64,000 nt of DNA from Bosea sp. BIWAKO-01 (GTDB lineage Bacteria > Pseudomonadota > Alphaproteobacteria > Rhizobiales > Beijerinckiaceae): NCBI RefSeq assembly GCF_001748145.1, contig NZ_BCQA01000001.1, forward strand, positions 4,180,501-4,244,500. Direction: 5' to 3'. Shown here piece by piece: positions 43,036 to 51,866 of the stretch. The notes below the pieces were generated by a model. That model was not told the origin of the DNA. It worked only from the letters and a program-made list of their open reading frames with translations, and searched no databases. A program made the position numbers and the translations under genes. How positions within the stretch are numbered: the first letter of the stretch is position 1; every line of letters starts with the position of its first letter.

Positions 43036-43483
43036 GTGAAGGTCGACGAGGAACTGAAGCGTAAGCGTGCCGAGCTGCTCGGCGAGGTCGAGGAACTGAC
43101 GGCCAGGATCCAGGCAATCAATGGACAGGTCGCCGCGATCGACCAGGTGATCGCGATCTACGATCCGACCTACGCACCGCGCGGGATCAGCGGCAACGAA
43201 GCCGCAGCGGCCGAGAGCAGCCCAACAGCTTCCTCCCGAATTCGCACGGATCAACAAGAACGAGGCCATCCTCGAGGTGCTCCGCGAGGCGGAGCACCCG
43301 CTTTCAACCGCGGACTGCACCTCCCGGATCGCAGAGCGCAACGGTGCAGACGCGGACGATCCGTGTATGCCGCGTTTCCTGACACAGGTCTCCGCCACTT
43401 TGATCGCCCTGACCAAGCGCGGCCGCGTGCGCCAAGCGGGCACCATCGACGGCCGAAAGCACTTATGGGAGATCGCAGCTTAG
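43036..43483 (+). pseudogene. Coiled-coil plus winged-helix protein, copy 2, frameshifted
   Basis: GTG start at 43036, KVDEELKRKRAELLGEVEEL then QVAAIDQVIAIYDPTYAP. Around 43200-43215 the frame shifts: the downstream half, INKNEAILEVLREAEHPLS... to GRKHLWEIAA, is in another frame ending at 43483. Aligns with the copy at 39938. Its stop overlaps the stop of the transposase fragment on the other strand. Confidence 0.7.
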
Positions 43484-43710
43484 GCTGCGGCGCTTCCATC
43501 CCAGATCAGCTCGGGCGGCTTGTTGCCCTGCCAATAGCCGCACAGGTACCGCGACGTCGGTCGCCTCAGCGCCTGTCCGAGCAGCGAGCGCGTCAGCCCG
43601 CCATTGCTCATCCGCCTCGTGTCCTCGCGCCAGGCGATGTCGGCAGCGTACCAGTCGAGATATCGCGTCGAGAAGCGGTGGTGGATGCCGATATATGCCC
43701 GCTGGATACG
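43480..43710 (-). pseudogene. Transposase C-terminal fragment (IS1595/ISXO2-like)
   Basis: No start codon; the minus-strand frame from 43710 to a TAA at 43480 encodes RIQRAYIGIHHRFSTRYLDW, then ADIAWREDTRRMSNG, then RYLCGYWQGNKPPELIWDG. WREDTRRMSNG resembles the C-terminus of ISXO2-like (IS1595 family) transposases. A stop (TGA) precedes the fragment, so the gene is broken. The family name is from memory. Confidence 0.5.
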
Positions 43711-44067
43711 GCTGGCTCAGCGCTCCCCTCGAGGCGAGGGAGAGCGGTATTTCCCAGCCCCCGGTGAAGGCAGGGAAGCTGAATCCGATGGTGATGAACG
43801 GCGTGGTCATGCTCGGAGATCCGGTATTGGGATTGCGATGGTCGAGACAGCGGGAACGATCGACACCCTGGGAAGGCGTCGCGGTTCAGGTCAGTGCTGT
43901 CATATGATCCGATGCATGATCCGCGCTCATGCCAGGGCGAGAACGCGGAGTCGATCGGGATGCGCGGCGTTGGTTAACGGCGGCGCGACATTTAGTCGGC
44001 GCAGGCTCACTCACTATTCCCGAACGAACGTCAGCTTCCGGACCGAGATCGAAGGGGCAAAATCGAC

Positions 44068-44250
44068 CCCGTCTGCGACCTTCGGAACGTCTGCTCAGGG
44101 GGCGAGATCCCGGCGACCTCTCCAGAGCCGGTAGGTGCCGGTAGAGGCGGGGCACGTCTCACCGAAGTTCTCGGCCTCAGCGAGGAGGCGAAAACCCTTC
44201 CGAGTCAGATTCTTACTGAGGCTTGGGTGGTCTTTGCTACCTAATGCCGC
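44068..44250 (-). repeat. Repeat R, copy B (inverted, not interrupted by IS1182)
   Basis: The reverse complement starts GCGGCATTAGGTAGCAAAGA and reads to CGCAGACGGG, then GTCGATTTTG. Copies A and C are interrupted by IS1182 right after CAGACGGG. In copy B the sequence continues, so it is the uninterrupted target. Confidence 0.7.
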
Positions 44251-44488
44251 GCCGATGTAGTACGTTGATCGCCACCACGGCGCTCGTAGCCAGAAGCGCG
44301 GCTTTCATTAGGCTGGCCTGGATTACTCCAAAATTCGATGCTAGCCGACCGTGAAGGGCGTCCAAAGTATATCCGGTCGCAAATATGAGCAAAAGTCCGG
44401 CTGCCCCATAAAGCAAATAAACAGCCGCTATCCTTTTCAACCGACCAGTGATCTCGGTCGCGACGGTAACATCGTCAGCGAGCCACAA
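44237..44488 (-). CDS. Hypothetical membrane protein
   Basis: An 83-residue protein with two or three hydrophobic stretches (IAAVYLLYGAAGLLLIFATG and LMKAALLATSAVVAINVLHR). The last codons (GGC ATT AGG TAG) lie in the inverted-repeat end, so the element supplied its stop codon. No family recognised. Confidence 0.5.
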   Translation of the reverse strand: MWLADDVTVATEITGRLKRIAAVYLLYGAAGLLLIFATGYTLDALHGRLASNFGVIQASLMKAALLATSAVVAINVLHRRGIR

Positions 44489-44731
44489 TAAAGCCAGTGA
44501 TTAGGCCGATCGCGGCAGCAAACCAAGGGCACGAAGTGGCCTCTCGTAAACCTCCTCGATTATCATCTGTTGGACATCAGTGGCCTGCTCTTGGGCGACG
44601 TTCACCATTCTTTCGTCCCACGCCCTGCTCACTGCGGCTCCTAATGAGTCAGCCATCTCGCCGACGCGGTGGCCAACAACTTGGGCGACTTCGGAGATAT
44701 TCCCGGTCGCGTTTCCGGAATTCAGAACCAT
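44475..44731 (-). pseudogene. DUF883/ElaB-YqjD-like protein, frameshifted
   Basis: The ATG at 44729-44731 has the ribosome site GGAGGAAAAC. The frame gives MVLNSGNATGNISEVAQVVG ... EEVYERPLRALGLLPRSA and stops at 44501. If one base is added near 44519, the frame reads YERPLRALG-x-FAAAIGLITGFIVAR and stops at 44475: this is the C-terminal membrane anchor of ElaB/DUF883 proteins. The family binds ribosomes at the membrane in stationary phase. The frameshift removes the anchor; sequencing error is possible. Confidence 0.65.
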
Positions 44732-44889
44732 GTTTTCCTCCAGGGACGAAGATAGCTCGCATCTTCGAAACGCTCGCCGATGAGGCGAGTTCCGTAGTGC
44801 TTGCGGAAGCCTTGGCGTTCGTGAGCACGAACTCATGGAACCAATCTGGCGAATGCGCATTTTCCGCGCAGTAACTCGCGAGCGGCACC

Positions 44890-45912
44890 ATGACGATCAA
44901 TCAAACCGGTGATGTAGTTCGGACGTCGACGCGACTACGGCGCGTTACTTCTGACAAGCTCACAATCAAGCGCGTGCGGTATGGCCGCGCCTTTGGATAC
45001 CGGGACCCGGAGGGCGCGAAGATTGCAGATGAGGAGACGTTAGCTCGCATCCGCGCCCTGGCTATCCCTCCGGCCTATCAGGATGTTCGCATCGCTGCCG
45101 ATCCCCAGGCCCATTTGCAAGCCGTGGGCCGTGACGAAGCCGGCCGCGTCCAGCATCGTTACCACCCTGACTGGGAGAAGGTGCGTGAGAGGCGCAAGCT
45201 GAAGCGCCTTGCCCGCGTGATCTCTGCACTGCCGAAACTTCGCCGCCGGATCGCCACCGACATGAAGGCGCGCACGCTGTCGCGGGAAAAGGCACTCGCC
45301 TGCGCTGCGGCCATCATCGATCGCTGCCATCTACGGGTCGGCAATGAGACCTACGCCAAGGCCAATGGCAGCCACGGTACTTCCACATTGCTCAAACGAC
45401 ACGTCACGCTAGCAGGAACACGGGTGGCACTGCATTTCCGCGGCAAGAGCGGCAAGGACATCGCCTGCGTGACGGACGATGCTCCGCTTGGCCGGGCGCT
45501 GGCGCGCATCATCACACTTCCGGGGCAACGACTATTCCAATATCGCCAGGAGGATGGCTCGGTCGCAGCGATCCATGCGAGCGAGATCAACGCCTATCTC
45601 AAGGCCGCCTGCGGGGTGCCGGTCAGCAGCAAGGATTTGCGCATGCTCGCTGCCAACGCGGCAGCGGCGGAATTGCTTTTGGCCGGTGTGGAGATGGCGA
45701 CTGAGACTGGGCGCAAGCGCCAGCTCGCCGACATCATGCGGACGATCTCGGAGCGGCTGGTCAACACTCCGGCAGTGGTTCGAAAAAGCTATGTCCACGC
45801 CATCGTCATCGAGGCATATGCCAGCGGCCGCTTGCAGCGCAGCTATGCGAAGGCGCGTGGCCGACCAGGCTGTTCGCGTATCGAACGTGCACTAGGGCTA
45901 CTTGCGGCCTGA
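44890..45912 (+). CDS. DNA topoisomerase IB
   Basis: A 340-residue type IB topoisomerase of the poxvirus/bacterial type. Motifs: VRYGRAFGYRDPEG in the N-terminal clamp, CHLRVGNETYAKANGSHGTSTL, HFRGKSGKDIACV with catalytic Arg/Lys, and RKSYVHAIV carrying the nucleophile Tyr at about residue 301. It relaxes supercoils by a 3'-phosphotyrosine intermediate. In Rhizobiales these genes are commonly near Ku and LigD genes, as here. Confidence 0.92.
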   Translation: MTINQTGDVVRTSTRLRRVTSDKLTIKRVRYGRAFGYRDPEGAKIADEETLARIRALAIPPAYQDVRIAADPQAHLQAVGRDEAGRVQHRYHPDWEKVRERRKLKRLARVISALPKLRRRIATDMKARTLSREKALACAAAIIDRCHLRVGNETYAKANGSHGTSTLLKRHVTLAGTRVALHFRGKSGKDIACVTDDAPLGRALARIITLPGQRLFQYRQEDGSVAAIHASEINAYLKAACGVPVSSKDLRMLAANAAAAELLLAGVEMATETGRKRQLADIMRTISERLVNTPAVVRKSYVHAIVIEAYASGRLQRSYAKARGRPGCSRIERALGLLAA

Positions 45913-46103
45913 CTTACGCAGCTTTTTCGCGACCCCGTGGGGGCCGCTTTGGCCTGACTCGCTTTCAGATCCAGGCGCGACGGTCGAGTTCTCGTTGATA
46001 AGGGCCCTGGGGAGGGTCGCGCGTCACCCGGCACGGCCGTTGAGTATACGTGTTCAGGTCCTGTAGGCCCCGATGCCCCCTGGATCCTGAAACGGCGTCT
46101 CCT

Positions 46104-46461
46104 TTATTGGGTCCATGCGCTCGCGAAAGAGGCCCGCGACAGGCGGAACAAGGTATCGGTGACGTAAGCGGAAGGGTCGAGGCTTGAGAGGTCGAGGCGA
46201 CCTGCCACTTGGCTCGCGGCACCCGACACGACAGAGCCGAGCCCCGACGCGGCGCTGGCGCCTAGGCGTGCGGTCCCGCCGACGATCGCGGAGGTGGCCG
46301 AGGCAATCAGCACAACGCTGACGATCGCGCTGACGGCCCAGGTCATAAAGCCATGCGCCGTATCGCGGAAGGCGACCTCGTCGGTATGCAGACCAATACG
46401 TTTGGTACGAAGGCGGCCAGCGAGATAGCCACCGGCTCCGGCCGCAATGAGGTGGACGACT
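46104..46461 (-). pseudogene. Membrane protein fragment fused onto the truncated Ku gene
   Basis: In a frame shifted relative to the Ku gene, the sequence encodes VHLIAAGAGGYLAGRLRTKR, DEVAFRDTAHGFMTWAVSA, a hydrophobic segment (IVSVVLIASATSAIVGG) and a long Ala/Ser/Gly tail. It resembles the C-terminal half of Rhizobiales membrane proteins of unknown function. The N-terminal part is missing because the Ku gene joins it. Confidence 0.5.
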
Positions 46462-47142
46462 CTGCTTTGAAGCGATGAGTTTTTGAAGGTGTTCCTGAAC
46501 CGGGTCTTTCATGAAGTCGGCCGACCAATGCTCAGTCTTCTGAGCGACGAGCTTATCGGCAAGCGTCCCCAACGCAGGATCCTCCTCAGGCGATCGGATA
46601 TCCCCGAAATATATGCCTGGCTTCCGCACCTCATCACCAAAGCGGAGGGTCCATGCGATGATGCCCTTTCCGCTAGGCTGGAGCATCACCGCACGCTCCC
46701 GTCGGTTGAGGACCACGCGGGATATTCCCACCATGTCCGTCGCGGCCATTGCCTCACGGATAACTGCAAAGGCTTCCTCGCCGACAGGATCGCTAGGCGT
46801 CATGAAATAGGGGCTGTCGAGGTAGATCCAAGGAATCGAGGCAGTCTCCGTAAATAGGTCGATGTCGATCGTTCTGGTGCTCTCGAGCCCGACCGAGGCC
46901 AGCTCCTCATCGTCAAAGACGATGAACTGCTCGTCCCCGACTGCGTAGCCCTTAGCTTCTTTCTCGTCGTTGACGGGTTTCCCCGTTACGGAATCGATGT
47001 AGCGACTGACTACTCTCTGGCCAGTTGCTCGGTTGAGAGTGTGAAAGCGAACCTTTTCGCTCTCCGACGTCGCTGGTTGCAGCGACACTGGACACGTGAC
47101 GAGCGAGAGACGGAGATACCCGGTCCAAAATTTTGGAGGCAT
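46462..47142 (-). pseudogene. Ku protein, C-terminally truncated
   Basis: The first about 225 residues are a good Ku (MPPKFWTGYLRLSLVTCPVS, RYIDSVTGKPVNDEKEAKGY, ASVGLESTRTIDIDLF, RERAVMLQPSGKGIIAWTLR). After SKQ at about 46460 the frame leaves the Ku sequence and continues as Arg-rich nonsense to 46054, because the gene joins the unrelated membrane-protein fragment. The core beta-barrel is present, but the C-terminal part that contacts LigD is lost. It is divergent from the intact Ku gene. Confidence 0.8.
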
Positions 47143-47236
47143 GTGACAACCCTCAACTCACGCTCGATTCAATCCGTCGGAACGTATTCAGTTCCATTTG
47201 CGTTGAGTCATGTTCGTCGCGTTGGAGTTGCGTTCC

Positions 47237-48076
47237 ATGGCCACAGCAAGAGCCCAATGGAAAGGCACGCTGCAAGTCGGCGCGCTGAGTGTACCCGTTG
47301 CGCTGTACACCGCCGCTTCAACGGCGGAACGCACGACTTTCAACATGGTCAATCGAGATACCGGGAACCGTCTTCGTCGCGAGTTCATCGACCCAACCAC
47401 GGGCAAGCCAGTCGAAAAAGAAGACCAGGTGAAAGGCTTCGAAATCGAGCCCGACAATTATGTTGTGATCGAACCCGACGAGCTCGACGCTGCCATTCCG
47501 CAATCCGACAAGAAGCTCGCGATCCAAGCCTTCGTTCCCTTCCTTGAAGTCGACCCTTTGTTTTTCGACAAACCGTACTACCTGGCACCCTCAGGACCGG
47601 GGGCCGATGCTCCCTTCTCCGTCTTGCGAAATGCGCTCCAGCGGCGGGAAGTCGGCGCGCTCGCTCACGCTGTCCTGTTTCGCCGTTACAGAGCTGTCCT
47701 GATCCGCGCCAGCGGACCGGGCATGATCGCTCATACTCTCAACTTCGATTATGAGGTTCGCTCAGCAGCGGGGGCATTCGAAGAGATCCCTGAGATGGAG
47801 ATCAAAGGCGAAATGCTCGAACTCGCCAGACACATCATTTCGACGAAGGTCGGGAAATTTGATCCGGCGGCTTTTACCGATCGCTATGAGGCTGCCATTG
47901 CGGAGCTTGTGAAGGCAAAGATTGAGGGCCGCACGATTTCTGCCCCCAGGCCGCGGACGGCCACAAACGTGGTCAACCTGATGGAAGCCCTTCGGTTGAG
48001 CGCCGGCGTGAAAAAAGCCGACCGGAAACAGGTTGCCTCTCCCAAGACGTCGCAGCCGTCCAAGAAAGCTGGCTAA
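47237..48076 (+). CDS. ku: Non-homologous end joining protein Ku
   Basis: A 279-residue Ku protein from the ATG 47237 (an upstream in-frame ATG at 47210 adds nine residues). Family segments: RAQWKGTLQVGALSVPVALY, NRLRREFIDPTTGKPVEKED, PYYLAPSGPGADAPFSVLRN and LARHIISTKVGKFDPAAF. It binds DNA ends as a homodimer and recruits LigD. The tail is Lys-rich and normal for the family. Together with the ligase gene at 48957 it can form a two-protein repair system. Confidence 0.93.
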   Translation: MATARAQWKGTLQVGALSVPVALYTAASTAERTTFNMVNRDTGNRLRREFIDPTTGKPVEKEDQVKGFEIEPDNYVVIEPDELDAAIPQSDKKLAIQAFVPFLEVDPLFFDKPYYLAPSGPGADAPFSVLRNALQRREVGALAHAVLFRRYRAVLIRASGPGMIAHTLNFDYEVRSAAGAFEEIPEMEIKGEMLELARHIISTKVGKFDPAAFTDRYEAAIAELVKAKIEGRTISAPRPRTATNVVNLMEALRLSAGVKKADRKQVASPKTSQPSKKAG

Positions 48077-48555
48077 GGAACAAAGATTGCCGAACCCCGT
48101 TACGGGCATGTGTGAGGACGCCGCGAACGCTCTCGCACAGCCTAGCGCCCCGTCGCTCATCCGTGAGCGGCGGGGTTCGTGTATAGGTGGGGCTGCATCG
48201 GGCGATCATCACCGCCAAATGGCCTTGGGGGAAAACAGGGGCGAATTTTTTCCGGGCCGACTGGGCATGTTGTGAATGCAATTACCCATTCTTTATCCGA
48301 AGGCGTTGGATCTCTAATTTGAGCGCTGCGACCGCGGCTTCCCCCCGAACACCCCTCATCCCTTGGCTTTAGCGATCAATGGCGCCGGGAATGCCATCGA
48401 GCAATTCTGCGCGGCCGCGACGCGGGCATCGCCAGCAGGTGCTCAACCTCGCATCCATGCCGCCATTCTTCCGAGTAGGATGAAACCTGACGGCCGGCCA
48501 AGTGAGACCAGACCACCCGAGCTCCCGCACCAAACATGGCTCTCTCCAGCAACGC
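48077..48555. other. Gap with no supported gene
   Basis: 479 bp with no convincing coding region on either strand and no clear hairpin terminator. Confidence 0.4.
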
Positions 48556-48735
48556 TCAAACAAGTCGGGTGATCAAAACCGCAGTGTGATCGATCTCGAA
48601 GGTATGCTCGTCAACGTAGTTCACGAGGGCTCCGGTATCGAGCGTGTAGGAGGTACAGCTCAAGCCCGGATAAAGGCACCAAACAATGACGGTGTGGCAG
48701 TTTCCTTCATCATCCTCGCATGTAATTCGCGACAT
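48556..48735 (-). CDS. Small hypothetical protein
   Basis: A 59-residue protein starting MSRITCEDDEGNCHTVIVWC and continuing LYPGLSCTSYTLDTGALVNY. The pattern (RIxCEDxEGNxHTVIVW, then SxTSYxLxxGxxVxY) is a small conserved family in Rhizobiales, known to me by sight only. Three Cys. It is between the two repair genes on the opposite strand. A second ATG four codons upstream is possible. Confidence 0.6.
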   Translation of the reverse strand: MSRITCEDDEGNCHTVIVWCLYPGLSCTSYTLDTGALVNYVDEHTFEIDHTAVLITRLV

Positions 48736-48956
48736 TGGGGTAGGCATCACCGCGATCGACCTCGCCCGGGCCAGTGGAGGCCTGCGAGCGGAAGATTGGG
48801 TGGGCCTCCAACTTGAGTGACGTGGTTTTGACAATGAGCCCATTCTGGCACCTCGCGACACCCCGCAGGACTTCAACCCATTCCGATACCCACTAGTTCC
48901 TGAGTGGAACGATTCCCATCGCCGCAACGTTCTCAGCGAGTGGTGGAGTAGGTGAA

Positions 48957-50018
48957 GTGTGCGCGCGTCGATTGTTGCGGTCTGGTCCTGGATCCGATGC
49001 ACTCAAAGGACCCGTGGTCTTTCGGAAAGAAGATCCGCGCCAGGCCCTGTTGTTCGACACAGACGCACCTATGCCCGCCCGCATCGAGCCGTGTCTGGCC
49101 AAGCTTGTCAAAGCCCCCCCGAAGGGCGAGCAATGGGCCTTCGAAGTGAAATGGGACGGTTATCGACTGGCCGTCCATATTGAGCTGGGCGGGCAAGCTC
49201 GTGTGATCACTCGCGGCGGGCACGACTGGACGGACCGCTTCCCCACGATAGTTGCGGCAACGAAGGTGCTGCCGGTCGACAGCGCCATTTTAGACGGCGA
49301 GGCGGTCGTGCTTGATGATCGAGGCCTCTCCGACTTTGCCGCGCTTCAAGCCGCCCTCGGTGGCCGCGGCGGCAAGCGCAACGCCAGTCTTGCTGTGATG
49401 TTCGCGTTCGATCTCCTTTACCTTAATGGCAAGGATCTGCGGCACCTCTCGCTCGCTGAACGGCGCGTTCTTCTGGCGGCTGTCATCCAGGCCACCACTC
49501 CGGGGATCATGCTGAGCGAGGAGATAAATGCGGAGGGCGACGCGTTCTTGACGCTCGCCTGCAAGATGGGCCTGGAGGGCATCATCGCGAAGCGTCGCGA
49601 CGCCCCTTATCGATCAGGCCGCGGCGGCGAATGGCTCAAGATTAAATGCGTGCAGTCCGAGACGTTCTTCATCATTGGATACGAGCCGTCTGCGGTCGCG
49701 CTCGGCGGGATCGGTCGACTGCTCTTAGCAGCTTGGCGTGGTGAGGGGCTCACATATGTCGGCGGGGTCGGCACGGGATTTACGGAGCGATCGGCGAGGG
49801 ACCTCAGGGAGGCCCTCGATCTTCTCTTGATCGCCAAGCCGGTCTTGCCGATCAAGCGCGCCGCTACGCGATGGGTAAACCCGCAACTGGGCGCCGAGAT
49901 TGAATTCCGCGGCTGGACCAACGATCAGAAGCTCAGGCACCCATCATACAAAGGCCTCCGTGACGCGGCGGATTTCAGTGGAATCCTGGAGCTGCGCTCG
50001 GAGTCCGAGAGCGAGTGA
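48957..50018 (+). CDS. ligD: ATP-dependent DNA ligase, LigD-type ligase domain only
   Basis: A 353-residue ligase. The adenylation motif is FEVKWDGYRL with Lys65 as nucleophile; ILDGEAVVLDD (motif III), GLEGIIAKRR (motif IV-like) and WLKIKC (motif V) follow, then an OB-fold domain. The polymerase and nuclease domains of full LigD are absent, so it works only as the ligase arm. GTG start at 48957; an ATG at 49071 is an alternative. It lies 880 bp after Ku. With topoisomerase IB and Ku it forms a DNA-repair group. Confidence 0.9.
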   Translation: MCARRLLRSGPGSDALKGPVVFRKEDPRQALLFDTDAPMPARIEPCLAKLVKAPPKGEQWAFEVKWDGYRLAVHIELGGQARVITRGGHDWTDRFPTIVAATKVLPVDSAILDGEAVVLDDRGLSDFAALQAALGGRGGKRNASLAVMFAFDLLYLNGKDLRHLSLAERRVLLAAVIQATTPGIMLSEEINAEGDAFLTLACKMGLEGIIAKRRDAPYRSGRGGEWLKIKCVQSETFFIIGYEPSAVALGGIGRLLLAAWRGEGLTYVGGVGTGFTERSARDLREALDLLLIAKPVLPIKRAATRWVNPQLGAEIEFRGWTNDQKLRHPSYKGLRDAADFSGILELRSESESE

Positions 50019-50297
50019 TAATCCTCGACCGCCGTCCTCAGCACATCCAGTGCGAAGCTCTCGCTCTCGCCGGCCGTTGCCCCCTTGACGAACCGCTTTT
50101 CGCTGATTGCCCGCGCGAAGCCCGTCGCTCCGCACTATGCTCCGCATAGATCATTGAACTGGCCCGCAATGAAGCGCCGAGCGAAACGGCCATAGGAGTT
50201 CAGGTCGGGCAAACCGAATACCGACCACTGTGCCCGAAAGGCAAACGGGGGGCGAGGGATCCGCAGGCACAATGTTATTCCGTCGGCCCAGATTGAA
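50019..50297. other. Gap with no supported gene
   Basis: 279 bp between ligase and transglutaminase genes, stops facing each other. No terminator-like hairpin that I can support. Confidence 0.4.
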
Positions 50298-51149
50298 TCA
50301 GCGGTCGACAGAGTCGCGGATCCGCTCGCATATAACCTCCTCCGTTATGACCTCGAAGCGCTGGAGAATGTGCGGGCCAAAAGTGTGGATCATTGGGATG
50401 TCAGCGGCATCCCGGCCCCTCGCGACCAGGATTCGACCGACGCGAGGCATGTTGTGGCGGGCGTCGAATGTGAACCATTGGCCTCCGAGATACGCCTCGA
50501 ACCATGCATTGTAGTCCATCGGTGCAGGGTCCCTCGGGACGCCTATGTCTCCAAGGTACCCATTACAGTAGCGCGCAGGAATATTCATGCAGCGACACAG
50601 CGCTACCGCCAAATGGGTGAAATCGCGGCAAACGCCCACACCTTCCGCCAGCGCTTGGCCCGCCGTGCGGGTGTTCCTCGCGAGTTGATAATCGAAGCGG
50701 ATCTGCGCGTTCACAAAGTTGCAGATTTGTTGGACGCGATTCCAGCCCGGAGCGAAATTGCCAAATAGCTGCCAGGCAATGGGCGAAAGTTCATCGACCT
50801 CACAATAGCGGCTTGCGAGCGTATATTCGAGCACTTCGGACGGCAGGTCACCCGGAAAGATCTCGGGAGCGTCGCGGTCGACGACATCGACCATGCCAGA
50901 ATCCACTACAATCATGTCGTTCGCGAAGGCCACCCCGCCAGGCGGGATGACGAGGCGACGGCAGCGATTTCCGAAGCCGTCGACATACGCTGCGTGGGGG
51001 ACGTCGTTGCCCGTCGATAGGGACCGAATGGTACTGGTCGGGCCCCGCACGATGTCGGTATGGCGGGTGGGATGGGGATCCAGCAACAGGATTGCGGGAG
51101 TCGGGATGTGGCTCACGACTTCGATCCGATAGCCACACCGAATGTACAT
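50298..51149 (-). CDS. Transglutaminase-like cysteine protease family protein
   Basis: A 283-residue protein from the ATG 51147-51149 (MYIRCGYRIEVVSHIPTPAI). It has a beta-rich N-terminal domain (about residues 1-115) and the transglutaminase-like core with GVCRDFTHLAVALCRCMNIP (catalytic Cys), HNMPRVGRI and WFTFDARH (His and Asp). It belongs to the bacterial transglutaminase-like family related to papain-type proteases; substrate unknown. Not exported as far as can be seen. Confidence 0.85.
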   Translation of the reverse strand: MYIRCGYRIEVVSHIPTPAILLLDPHPTRHTDIVRGPTSTIRSLSTGNDVPHAAYVDGFGNRCRRLVIPPGGVAFANDMIVVDSGMVDVVDRDAPEIFPGDLPSEVLEYTLASRYCEVDELSPIAWQLFGNFAPGWNRVQQICNFVNAQIRFDYQLARNTRTAGQALAEGVGVCRDFTHLAVALCRCMNIPARYCNGYLGDIGVPRDPAPMDYNAWFEAYLGGQWFTFDARHNMPRVGRILVARGRDAADIPMIHTFGPHILQRFEVITEEVICERIRDSVDR

Positions 51150-51431
51150 ATCACTGATCCTCGTCCGTGCTGCTCGCGACAGCCGAACCCCCAGAACGGG
51201 CGCGAGGTTCCTCGACCGAATGGCGAGACTTTGGACATTGCCGCCCACTGCGAGCCCTGCTTGTCCGTGTCCTGCTTGGACAGCGGGAGACTTTGTCGCG
51301 GCATAGGTCGAGCTGGTAGTCGCTAAACCAGACGCCGCACTACCGCTGCTGTTGCAGGCGCCAAGTGGGTAGGGAACTTTCGCCCAACGCTACAGTTGCG
51401 GGTTTGCTACCGCAGCGCAGGAGCCAATTCC

Positions 51432-51671
51432 ATGACGTTCGTTCAGCAGATCAAGGAGGGGCAAACGGTCGAGGGCGCCGACGGAGGGCATGTCGGCACC
51501 GTGGACAGCCTCAGCGTCCAGTTATTGAAGCTGAAGAAGAATGATCCGGAATCAAGCGGTGCACATCACTATCTGGACATCGGGCTCGTGGTTGCCGTCG
51601 ACGGCGACACGATCAAGCTCATCGTGCCGGCCTCCGAACCCAAGGAACGCTGGTCCGAGGCCGCTGAGTAG
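51432..51671 (+). CDS. DUF2171 domain protein
   Basis: A 79-residue protein starting [20 protein letters not shown] and continuing [39 protein letters not shown]. This matches DUF2171/PRC-barrel-like proteins, small beta-barrel proteins of unknown function often found near stress genes. ATG 51432. The stop is 11 bp before the end motif of repeat R copy C. Confidence 0.85.
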   Translation: MTFVQQIKEGQTVEGADGGHVGTVDSLSVQLLKLKKNDPESSGAHHYLDIGLVVAVDGDTIKLIVPASEPKERWSEAAE

Positions 51672-51681
51672 ATGCATCGGC

Positions 51682-51866
51682 GCGGCATTAGGTAGCAAAG
51701 ACCACCCAAGCCTCAGTAAGAATCTGACTCGGAAGGGTTTTCGCCTCCTCGCTGCGGCCGAGAACTTCGGTGAGGCGTGCCCCGCCTCTACCGGCACCTA
51801 CCGGCTCCGGGGAGGTCGCCGGGATCTCGCCCCCCGAGCATACGTTCCGAAGGGCGCAGACGGGTG
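51682..51866 (+). repeat. Repeat R, copy C, interrupted by IS1182 copy 2
   Basis: Begins with GCGGCATTAGGTAGCAAAGA and reads to CGCAGACGGGTG, where IS1182 starts. Nearly 90% like copy B by eye. Its plus-strand frame encodes NFGEACPASTGTYRLRGG, similar in all three copies, so R may be a decayed coding sequence. Confidence 0.7.

Larger units (their letters stand above)
42955..44250. mobile_element. 1.3-kb unit bounded by 25-bp inverted repeats (degenerate IS-like element)
   Basis: The unit begins with the motif GCGGCATTAGGTAGCAAA...ACCACC (42955-42979) and ends with its inverted copy (44226-44250), matching at 24 of 25 positions. Between lie the frameshifted winged-helix gene, a C-terminal fragment of a transposase and repeat R copy B. 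The structure is that of an insertion sequence with terminal inverted repeats, now inactive. The same end motif occurs at 39857 and 51682 without a matching inverted partner. Confidence 0.6.

Noticed and set aside
42955..44250. Intact IS element
   Set aside because: The transposase fragment has no start and is interrupted by a stop, so the unit cannot move by itself.
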